A stretch of 64,000 bases of DNA from Gadus chalcogrammus (taxonomy: Eukaryota; Chordata; Actinopteri; Gadiformes; Gadidae): NCBI RefSeq assembly GCF_026213295.1, contig NC_079424.1:17776098-17840097 (forward strand), in the 5' to 3' direction. The notes beneath the pieces were generated by a model that was given only the letters and a program-made list of their open reading frames with translations, had not been told where the DNA came from and searched no databases. The position numbers and the translations under genes were made by a program. This document shows positions 54,063 to 64,000 of this stretch, piece after piece (positions within the stretch are counted from its first letter, which is position 1; the number at the start of each line of letters is the position of its first letter).

Positions 54063-57000
54063 ATGGCACAGAGTGAAGATGCAGGGAGTGTTACGCCTGT
54101 GGACTTTATCCAGTTACAGGAATATATGGAATGTAAGCATCCACCCCTACTGAACCAGAACACTGTGGTTGTATTCTGATCCCCATGTGTCTACTGCCTT
54201 GAGCAAGAAGTGTAACCCCCGCCACATAATGTACCACATATCTGTATTCACAAGTTACATTGAAAAAATGTAACTTGTCCTAAATGACAAATAGCAGTAA
54301 GTAAGAACTGAGAATGCTGTAGACGTAGTGTCATCAGATAAAAAAAGGCAATATACGTCAATACAATTATTTATGTATGTATCATGTCATATCATTATCT
54401 TAATTATATACCATATATATTCAAGTTGGCACATCTCAAAAGGCTACTCTAGGTGAAAAATGACTGACTGTTGGAGGCCTGGAAAAACGACATTCTGTTC
54501 ACAGATAGTACTTCACGGGTGCAAGACGTGTTGAAGGAGTTTCATTCAGGTGATAAGCAAGGCCAGACCAAGTTCGAAGAGGTACGTTGTGGGAGGATGT
54601 CCTCTGCAAGAAAGCATTTAGCTCTTGATGTGTACTGAACACGGTATAAGTCAACCCAGGTGTTGTGACTCGCTCCGCATACTCAGGCCGGTCTGTGTGT
54701 CATGTGCCTCCCCCTCAGTACATGGACGCAGCTGGCTTCGCACAGTTCCTCAAGACCTACCTCGAGGACGAGGATTTCCCCGAGGATCTCTGCGGACGTC
54801 TGTTTAAATATTTTCAACATTTTGAACACGACGAGGCGGAAACCCCGAAAAGAGAAGGTACACCTAGCGCTGACCGCTCTCCCCCAGATAACAGGACGGT
54901 CCAACAGGTTCTGCCAGCACCACCCCCCCCCCCCCCCCCCCCCCACCAACCCCCTGTGCACTCATGTAATAATCACACAAGAAGAGGGATGCGGAGCAGC
55001 CAGTGGATTAACAGGCTTTACTCTTGAGTGCTCCGTGTCTGGATCATACTTCATAACTCACACCGGGTTTGAGTGAAACAATGCACGTTTGCATGAATCC
55101 CAGTACCTAAATATAAAGGATTATGGCTAAACCATGACAGAACTCATCCCAAATAATTAAAGTTAACGTCCCATCTTCTTTGTTAATTCACCTATTCAAA
55201 ATATTCATAATGCATTTTGTAATTATTTGTAGTTAATCAGGATTTCATCAACGTAACAGTTTGTTATGTAACCTGTCACGTTTGTCTCTGTTAATCTACA
55301 AAGGGGAAATGTGCGTATGAATTGACCATTGACTCAAGAGAACAAAGACAATGGCATTCACACTTGCAAAAGGATTTTCTGCAGTAGTAGGATCAAACCT
55401 GTGAGGTTAGGCTGAGAGGTCGAGGGGCCCATTGAACTTAATTACATTGAGGTGTCGTTACTTAACAACAACAACTCACCGTTCATCTACATCTGACCTT
55501 TTCTGTCTGCAGATAACGCCAACCTTCCTTTTTCATCAACAACGATTTAACTATTTAAACATTTTCTGTTTGTCAGTTGGATTTTCTATGATATTGGTTA
55601 TATTGGTTATACATTTCAGATGGGGTGTTCCTCCGTGACGTTTCCTGCTACTTCTCCATACTGGAGGACGGGCAGCCGAGAGAGAAGTTAGAATGTGAGA
55701 ATGGTCCTTTCTTTATCATCTCCTTAATAACATGTCATTACCATCACTTTACATAGACCTATAATTAAAAAACGATTGTTGACCAAATGTGTCTCAACAA
55801 AGGAAAATAAATGAAAGGCGTTAATAATGATCACCACAGACAACATGTCCCCTCTTAACACCATCATTCCCCAGCAACATTATTACACCCAATTGTGTAA
55901 GTGCAGCGAACAATGGGTGCATCACTGACGCCATTTTGTTTTGCTCGCAGGTACATTCAAACTTTATGACCAAGATGGCAATGGACTTCTGGATAGCTCT
56001 GTGAGTAATTTAAAATCAATATATTTTATTATGTTAACATTTAAGTTGCATTTAGTACTACGGTATTAACCGATGCAAGTCGCTTTGGATAAAAGCGTCT
56101 GCTAAATGCCCTAATTGTAATTGTACTACATACAAATGGACTGTATATGTTCTCTTTTGTTTCTGAGTCACTATCTGAAATGTTTTACATATGCAAGTAG
56201 AAGTTGTTTATTTATAATCTCTTTATTGTGGATTTATCTTTTTAGGAAGTGGATCGTATAATTGCCCAAATGATGCGCGCTGCAGAATATCTGGGCTGGG
56301 ATGTGACTGAACTCAGACCAGTATGAACTTAACAACTCATCAATATTGTTTAGACCTGGACATGATATTCAACCTAATGTGGAGAGAGATTGCGGCATTT
56401 TAACAGGCATAAAGCCATAAGAACAATTATGACTCTCAAACTCTCAACCATGAATTAATAATTATTCTGAATCTCTCTGAATGCTGGTTGGACATTTTTA
56501 TTTCCTTGTCATTTTTGTTCAGGTGCTCAAGGATCTGATGGGGGCGATCGACGTGGACGGCAGTGGAAGTGTCAACCTGGATGAGTGGATTAAAGGGGGC
56601 ATGAACAACGTGCCTTTACTGGTGCTGTTGGGCCTCAAGGTAGTAGCCCATCATGCTAGGCATCAGCATGCCACTTTGTTAAACATAATTGTGTGTAAGC
56701 CACCAGGTGTTCAGGCCAATCAGCGTCATATGAGGACCTACGAGATCCATGGAAACGTGATAGAAAAATATAGACCGATTGTTCATCTAATCACCTGCAA
56801 AGTATCTTCTTTAATTGACTGCCCCGATCCAGACAGTTTCCAGGGACGACTTCCCAGATGGTTCTCTGTAAAAAAAACGATCTGTGACGTTAGGTTATAA
56901 CTTATAGGTATTGGTATTCCATAAAACATGTTTGATATTGGTATTTTAAATGACCTGTTTGTCATTTACTCATATACAACTTATTGGTATTCTATAACAA

Positions 57001-59769
57001 TGTTATTTCTAAGAATGTTAAGAGAATGTCATGTACTCCTTCAGTTTTCTTTGGCACGTTTCAAATAGTTTCGTCCCTTTTGTGCTATACTGCAGATGAC
57101 AGAGAGGGATGGACAGCATAGCTGGAGGATGAAGCATTTCAACAAGCCGACCTACTGTAACGTCTGTCAGGGCATGCTTCTTGGCCTGGCGAAGCAAGGA
57201 CTCTGCTGCACTTGTAAGATCTCCTAACAGCCACTAGGGGGCAACCGTGTATCTTCACAGTCGGGCCTCACTTTCCTGCTGATTTGAGCATGGAGTATGA
57301 TGTTATACATCTTTTTGCCAATAACAATAGAAGCATGAATCCATTGACGACCACACCTGGAGTTGTGTTTGCAAGCATGAAGACACTACTTAACATTAAT
57401 ATGGTGATTTACTAATACTGTGTGATTCTATGATATATTTTTTTGCCCCCAGACTGCAAGTACACAGTCCACAGTCAGTGTGCCAGCAAGACCGCTGAGC
57501 AATGCCCTCCAACCTTCGTCAGGTCTAAGAAGGAGCTTGGTGTAAGAAGCTAATACCTTTTCATTCTTTATGATCAGTACCCCCCCCCTCCCTACAAAAG
57601 CATTTATAGCTTATAGTGTCACCATTATAGTATATTGATGCATTTGTAAAACGGTCTATGAAGACTTTATTCGGTTGAATGTTCTCAGATAACAAACACC
57701 CACAGCATAACATTACTTAAATGTTAATGGGGGATGCATTAGTCAAAATGTGTGCCCTGCGTTAGTTTTGATTTAACATTGCAGATTAAAACCTTAGTGT
57801 CCACTTAGAGTAGGCTTTTTACCTCGAACTCAGGAGGAAATGTACTGCAGAAGAACAGAATTTAATTAATGAATGGGTGCTTTTATGGAATTATCTTTAT
57901 TGCCGTTCTGGCTTTTGTCTTAATGGTTTCGGGATCCTGCAAAGTAGATTAGTTACTCCCAACACACAGCTGGGTAAAGCAAACCGCTGGGTCCTTCTAA
58001 CTGACTGCACCAAGAGAGATTGTAATTTAGAAATCACGCAACTCACAGTATATTTAGTTGTAAGTTATCAGTTGCTGACTTTATTCCAACAGTTTCTTTC
58101 TTTTTTTATACACAACCAGATTTTATGAGGAACTTCATAGATCAACATTGTAATCCTAATTATCTTGTCTAGCTCAGTCTTAAGCAAATACTTAAATGAT
58201 AGAATCAAAGCCAGCTTCTAATCGTTAGTTTCTGCTTCTCCCAATGGGTCCCAGGTCCCAGCTCACGACTGGATCAGTGCGGACTGTAGCTCCAGGAAGT
58301 GTAAGGTGTGCCACAAGAAGATCAAGCACTTTGTAGGGAGCCGTTGCGTGTGGTGCCAAGAGATGGTAAGGCCGTAGTGATCTGTGATTGTGTGTTTTTC
58401 TGTTGAATTACGGAGGCTGATTTAATGTTTCCCTATAAAGGAAATGTTCTTGTTAATTTTTCCATACATAGACACAGCATGTATATCATGTGCGCCTTTT
58501 ATTCATTCTATTTCTCCTGAAGCGTCATGACGACTGTTTGAAATCTTGCGTGACGTGTGAATGCGGATTGCTGAAAGATCACATCCTGCCCCCATGGGCC
58601 ATATATGCTTTCTCAGGGGTAAGATGAATTAATATGATACAATGAATACCTTCCTTTAATTTTACTTTAATGAGATGCCTAAATGAATCACATTTTACAA
58701 GAGTAGCATCAGGGCTTGTTCAGTTCATCTGTGTTGTCCCGTGGGGGAAATTCAGTATTTAGTAATGGCGCTCTCAGTCCAAACATATCCTCTCTGGACA
58801 AAAATATTATTTTACAAACGTGTACTGTTTGCTAATGTCTTTCTGTTCATACCCTTCATCCAGGACGATAATACTTCTAATTCTTTAGAAGACACCAGTA
58901 TGTTCAATGTTACCCCTGACGGACACATCCTGCAGGTTTGTGGCGGACACAGAACTTATTTTACTTGTTTGTTTTTCACTTTTATTTTCGTCGCGGGTGC
59001 ATGATACATATGTAGGGCTTAGAGATGTCCTAGCAGGCTCACAGGGTGAACTTCACATGATCCCTCAGCAATGTTGAGGTATTGCTAATTGAATGGCGAG
59101 TGTACAATAATTAAATGTGAAAAACATCATACTTCTACAGGAAAAAGTAGTATCCAGTGATACCGTCTCACCTAGTCAGTTAGATTTTTGTCTGTCATCT
59201 AAACACAGTGTGGGTCTTGTGTTTTTGTTAGATTGTTCCGGTCCCAGACATCCACCCTCTGCTTGTGTTCGTAAACCCCAAGAGTGGTGGGAAGCAGGGG
59301 GAGAGGTAGGAGGTCCACCCGCGGAATAGTCTTCCCATTTCTGGAGCTTCTATTTCAAATGTGGTCCATACCATGTTAGGGCTTCCTGGTAGACTGCATT
59401 GTTTCTGTTTTGCAGAGTACTGAGGAAATTTCAGTACCTTCTGAACCCTCGGCAAATCTACAACCTGCGTAACGGAGGACCCGTCCCTGGGTACCGTGAT
59501 ACTTGATGTTTTAAATATTGTATTGAGTTAATCATGTTGTGTGTGGTTGGAGTTATGTTTTGATTTCTTTCCCTGCTTTTTTTTTTTGTAGACTAAATTT
59601 CTTTCGCAGTCTGCACGACTACAGAATCTTAGTGTGCGGTGGGGATGGGACGGTTGGGTGGATTCTGGACGCTATAGGTAGTGTGTGTGTGTCTGTGTGT
59701 GTGTGTGTGTGTTGTGTGTGTGTGTGTGTGTGTGTGTGTGTCTGTGTCTGTGTGTCTGTGTCTGTGTCT

Positions 59770-59801
<32 letters not shown>

Positions 59802-59869
59802 CTGTGTCTGTGTCTGTGTCTGTGTCTGTGTCTGTGTCTGTGTCTGTGTCTGTGTCTGTGTCTGTGTCT

Positions 59870-59915
<46 letters not shown>

Positions 59916-62567
59916 TTGTGGCCCTCCAATCTCTCTATGTATTCAAGATAGTAGAGCCAAACTCTTACTCTGCGTTATTTACTCACAGTATCTCCCTGCT
60001 GCTCCCATATCATTCCAACCAGGGGCTAATTTTAATCATAGTAATCCAATATACTTCATTTTTTTATAACGTCTATAAAAAGATAGCATTGATAGAAGAG
60101 CACGATTACAAAGCTAACCGGCGGATAATGTTTTTTAATCTTTGTGATTTCAGACAAGGCGGAGCTCCCTGTGCGCCCCCCTGTCGCTATCCTCCCCCTT
60201 GGCACGGGGAACGACCTGGCCCGCTGCCTCCGCTGGGGGGGAGGTATGGAGGCAGCCTCGGCCTGATCCTAAACGTCTATATTAGCATAGTGTGGTGGCT
60301 CTTTCAAAAACAATCTGTCGTTCCCCTTCTATTTAAAAAGTCCATTAATTGTCGCCAGTCGTTCATTCATTATTATCACGCAATGTACAGTTGGCCGGTC
60401 GGTCGGAATCTCACGCTGCAAAGGAAGTGGCTTGATTTTTGCTAAAATGGTGTGGTTAAAGAAATAGGATAAACCAAGTGGATTTTTGGTTGACCTAAGG
60501 CCCAATCCCATTTCTACCCCTTACCCCTTACCCCTTACCCCTTCCCCTTCCCCTTCCCCTTCCCCTTCCCCTTACCCTTCCCCTTCCCCTTACCCTTACC
60601 CTTACCCCTTCAAAACAATGGGAGGGGTAAGGGGAAGGGGTAAGGGGTAGAAATGGGATTGGGCCTTAGTGTATAGCTGGCAAACAAACCAACGACCGAA
60701 CAACAATGGTTACCGCCCTGTTGCTTACAATCATAGTTTCCCTTGATATAATTTCCGTTTTTTGGGGTGAAATCTTGCCCCAGGGTACGATGGCTCGGAT
60801 CTGCGCGACGTCCTGAAGGACATTGCTGGCAGCGTGTTGGCGCCGATGGACCGCTGGACCGTCCAGGTCATCCCAGACGACCCCACGGAAGACGGAGACC
60901 CCGTGCCGTACCCGATCATAAACAACTACTTCTCCATCGGGGTGGTGAGTTAAAACAATGTGGAGTTGAGTTATGAGAACAAATGTACAATAAGGACCTG
61001 CTCACCTTTTACGTCTGTGTTTGCACTTCCTTTGTGCCCTTGCAAGGATGCCTCCATCGCTCACCGCTTCCACCACATGAGGGAGAAGCATCCGCATAAG
61101 TTCAGCAGCAGGTGAGAGGACACTCATCATGAATTCATTGCTGGTTAATGCAAATCCCTTCAAAGCAACCAAAATAAGTTGGGAGTTTCATGTTCTTTCT
61201 TTGTTGTCCCTTAAGGGTGAAGAACAAACTCTGGTATTTTGAGTTTGCCACGTCCGAGACAATATCTGCATCCTGCAAGAATCTGAAAGATTGTCTAACC
61301 ATTGAGGTAAATTATCTCAAGTAACCCTCCATGATCTATTTTTTTCTCCGTAATCTCTTTCCCTGGGTTTACATCTTCGTGCTGATCGTCTTCTTAATAT
61401 CTCTCTCTCTCTCTCCCTCTCTCTCCCTTGCCTTTCCTTCCATTCCTCTACCAGTGCTGTGGCGTGCCGTTAGATATCACCTCCCTTTCTCTGGAAGGCA
61501 TAGCAGTGGTCAACATACCCAGCATGCACGGCGGCTCCAACCTCTGGGGCGAGTCGAAGAAGGCGGACAAATCCAGCCATCATGCGTTGGACAAGTCTGC
61601 GGAGGTCATCACCGACCGGGAGCTGCTTAAGACACGCTCTCAGGGTGGGCCTCTTCCCCTTACGTCGCCATCTCCCCATGGCCCTTCTTATCCAAATAAC
61701 CGGGACGCAGCCTTTCCTGTGAGCGTGTGCTCATGGGTCTACAGCTGGCATGAAGTATCTTCTTCTCTCTCTCTCTCATCTGTTTCCTGTGTTGTTCTCC
61801 TGAAGATATGAGCGATAAGCGTTTGGAGGTGCTGGGTCTCGAGGGAGCCATGGAGATGGGTCAGATCTACACAGGGCTGAAGAGCGCCGGTCTGAGACTC
61901 GCGCAAACCCCCCAGATCACTATCAAGTTCAGTAGCTTAACTCTTAGGACTTGAACTCTATGTGTACATGATGATGTGGTTGAATTAACAGATCATTTCT
62001 AATAATTTCCCTTTTCTTCTCGTTGCCAGGACACTCAAACCCCTTCCCATGCAGATTGATGGGGAGCCTTGGATGCAACCTCTCTGTACTGTATGTATTA
62101 TTATTATTTATTCATTTAAAATATTATTTTTATCATTATTAATATATAATTCAAATTCAGCATTGAGAGAACTGAACATCTAATGAATCGACGGTGGAAT
62201 GGTGGAAATGGACATTCGATTTATTTTGAACTCACGGCATTTTGTGATATCCAAACACGATGTTTACTACCATGTTGTTAATCTGCTGCCTGTAGCTGGG
62301 GCCCTTTTCCAGGATAGCGTACATTTAACAGAATCAGTTGCTATTAACTTTATCATAAAGATTTGTATAGAATTATCCAGTAGTGTAGGCCAATTTACAT
62401 GTATCTGTTTTGTTGTCAATAGTACTTATATCATATTAATACAATATTAAGTTGGAGCTAACCTCTTTTTTATTTATTCATCATAGATCCACATTACTCA
62501 CAAAAACCAAGCTAACATGCTCATGGCTCCACCATCCAAACGATCCGGGTTCTTCCACCTGAAGTAG
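54063..62567 (+). CDS. dgka: Diacylglycerol kinase alpha (type I DGK)
   Basis: Twenty-three coding exons join to 727 residues: 54063-54132, 54505-54581, 54719-54857, 55620-55694, 55951-56000, 56246-56320, 56523-56639, 57096-57213, 57453-57541, 58255-58365, 58523-58618, 58864-58935, 59232-59305, 59416-59490, 59592-59677, 60154-60243, 60784-60944, 61047-61111, 61216-61306, 61455-61644, 61806-61926, 62030-62090 and 62487-62567. The domain order is that of type I DGKs: a recoverin-homology N-terminus; EF-hand loops at 127-138 ([12 protein letters not shown]) and 172-183; two C1 zinc fingers starting about H209 and H274; then the catalytic domain with [10 protein letters not shown] (375-384), [10 protein letters not shown] (427-436) and [17 protein letters not shown]; and the accessory domain with [11 protein letters not shown]. 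The enzyme phosphorylates diacylglycerol to phosphatidic acid and is calcium-activated through the EF hands. All key motifs are intact. Confidence 0.96.
54923..54944. repeat. Run of 22 C in dgka
   Basis: This C homopolymer lies about 65 bases after the splice donor at 54857. Its length may be unreliable. Confidence 0.85.
56075..56125 (+). repeat. Common fish repeat end (tcgctttggataaaagcgtctgc)
   Basis: The phrase caagtcgctttggataaaagcgtctgctaaatgccctaa is a very frequent short repeat tail in teleost genomes. It lies in the dgka intron between the two EF-hand-1 exons (55951-56000 and 56246-56320). Confidence 0.7.
59681..59913. repeat. Compound (GT)n / (TGTGTC)n array at a dgka splice donor
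   Basis: About 233 bp of GT dinucleotides mixed with tgtgtc hexamers begin three bases after the donor GT of the exon ending at 59677 (gctatag/gtagtgtgtgtg). Open frames of VCVCVC type across it are artefacts of the repeat. Confidence 0.95.
60499..60665. mobile_element. Small fold-back MITE (family A, copy 2)
   Basis: The ends ggcccaatcccatttctacccc and ggggtagaaatgggattgggcc are exact inverted repeats and match the element at 23765-23871. The interior is a run of cccctta/ccccttc units and their complement. The flanks are taa at the left and tta at the right, both TWA-type triplets but not identical. It lies in dgka between the exons ending at 60243 and starting at 60784. Confidence 0.82.
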
Positions 62568-64000
62568 GGATTCCCTGCTTGTGCAGTAAATCTTCCTACT
62601 GTTATCCAATGGACACAAAGTGCAAATCACCGTAGACAAATATGTATGTATAGGATGTTTAGGATCAATATCACATACATTTACATTTCATCTTTGCATG
62701 CACCAAAACTCCCAATTTATTCACAACTGCTTATAGTAAATGTGTTCCCTTTTTTCATTGAATGTGCATTCTTAATAATTAATGCTTATATTCCTATTTT
62801 AATAACAATAATGTTAATGTTATTATTATTCTGTTTTCCCCGTCGATGTACATAAATAATGATAACTATCAATTTTAGCTAGATGCATGGCTGGCTATGT
62901 TTAGAAACCCACAGAGATAAGCTAATGGTAGCCGCTGCGCAATGTTTTCCTTCTCAGGAGAAAATTTGCCATATTTGACATATTATTGTCCTTTTATGAT
63001 TTAGTGCAGTGAATTTGTTAGTCCTTTAACCAACCGTTCAAGCTAGACAACCTTCAACCATCAACTGGCATATTTAGTATGTCCTGTTTTATATACAGCA
63101 GGAATATACAAGCTTATTACTTTACAGCCATATTGCTATTCATCATTTATATTATCATAGTTGTTTTTGTGGCTTTCCTATGCTGAATCTAATTATGTTT
63201 ATTGCATTTCTTTGTTTCTTTTATTTGTGTTTGTTAATCACAGCCATCCTATTTTATTCTTTATTTTATCACTTGCATCTGTTTTAGAGATAGAATAGGC
63301 TAGTGACCGAATGTTGTTATGTGTTGTCCTTTGAATAACCAACTGTACAGATTGAGGTCTGCCGGGACTGGGTAAAGAGGTGTTCTTGCCAATGTCTATC
63401 ATTGATTCAAAGGCCTAAAATCATTTATCTCAATCATTGATTTATCATAAACTTTCTTCAGTAGAAAATACACAATTAATCAAAACAATATATTAGCTTT
63501 TGTGACCTTACTGTTTTTGTTTCTTTCCCTTTCTTTCTCCTAGTCTGCATTGTTGTTGGGTTTGTGAATTGTATTTAATCAACGATTCTGGATCATTTCT
63601 CTCTCACTGTATGTCAGTATGTGGGTTGCGTCCTGTAAAAGATTTGTCCATTGACACACTCAACACTCACCCATTTTGTATTTCTGCTTATGAAATACAA
63701 AATGGGAAATTGAACGAAACAAGTCTGGGGGCAGCAGCTGGGGCTGTCCATAGTTGTAAAGTGACCAGGGTAATGTAAACAAAGCTTAGTTACCGATCAT
63801 TCTTTTATTGGCGGCGAAGGCTAAGCATGGCTCATGCGGAAAGCTCAGAAAAAATCAACAACGGTATACCTTACTGCGGGCTGGACCTTGTGCCCGTCTC
63901 GAGGACATAGCTGGCACTGTGGGAGCATTAGCGGCGCTCCTCTCGCTGGGCGAATAGACTTGAGGCCTACCTGACACTTAGACCATCTAACTTTCCCTCG
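62568..64000. other. dgka 3' untranslated region and downstream DNA
   Basis: This is AT-rich sequence with no supported gene. It contains a perfect 15-bp hairpin at 63670-63706. From about 63780 to the window end the base composition becomes more GC-rich (ggcggcgaaggctaagcatggc..., gcggcgctcctctcgctggg), which may be the start of another repeat or gene, but nothing is recognisable. Confidence 0.45.
63670..63706. repeat. Perfect 15-bp hairpin downstream of dgka
   Basis: The arm cccattttgtatttc (63670-63684) is the exact reverse complement of 63692-63706, with a 7-base loop. Confidence 0.85.

Noticed and set aside
59539..60445. Long cysteine/valine (VCVCVC) open frames
   Set aside because: They are read through the GT/tgtgtc microsatellite in a dgka intron and are not proteins.

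Overview
The window looks like nuclear DNA of a teleost fish. It holds vertebrate genes with many short exons and GT-AG introns, long (GT)n microsatellites, several short hAT-like elements with 8-bp target-site duplications, and pieces of non-LTR retrotransposons. I cannot name the species. There is no sign of bacterial, phage, plasmid or CRISPR content.

I rebuilt seven protein-coding genes by following splice sites and reading frame, mainly by comparison with remembered vertebrate orthologues. In order they are: npepl1 (minus, 2319-7823, 12 coding exons, 523 aa); an ankrd52-like PP6 ankyrin subunit (minus, 9251-19210, 28 exons, about 1061 aa); slc11a2/DMT1 (plus, 22792-32523, with two alternative last exons); cnpy2 (plus, 36637-37921, 5 exons, 188 aa); a dendrin-like gene with one giant exon (minus, 38727-43335, about 1465 aa); stx16 (minus, 45911-50076, 9 exons including a 12-nt microexon, 306 aa); and dgka (plus, 54063-62567, 23 coding exons, 727 aa). 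In each model the exon phases add up to one open frame, which is the main reason for high confidence.

Layout. ankrd52-like and slc11a2 are head to head across about 400 bp that carries two CCAAT boxes and two CACGTG boxes. cnpy2 and the dendrin-like gene converge. stx16 and dgka diverge across about 4 kb filled with retrotransposon sequence and a partial tandem duplication. In human, NPEPL1 and STX16 are neighbours on chromosome 20q13, while ANKRD52, SLC11A2, CNPY2, DDN and DGKA lie on 12q13. Here the 20q13-type pair keeps its relative orientation but brackets the 12q13-type genes.

These are housekeeping and signalling genes (peptidase, phosphatase scaffold, iron transport, ER chaperone-like protein, junction/podocyte-type scaffold, SNARE, lipid kinase). 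They do not form one pathway. The most unusual structure is the stretch 51431-54347. A unit holding a LINE fragment and the first coding exon of dgka is present twice in tandem. The upstream copy has lost about 660 bp, including the probable 5' noncoding exon of dgka. I found no convincing new multi-gene system.
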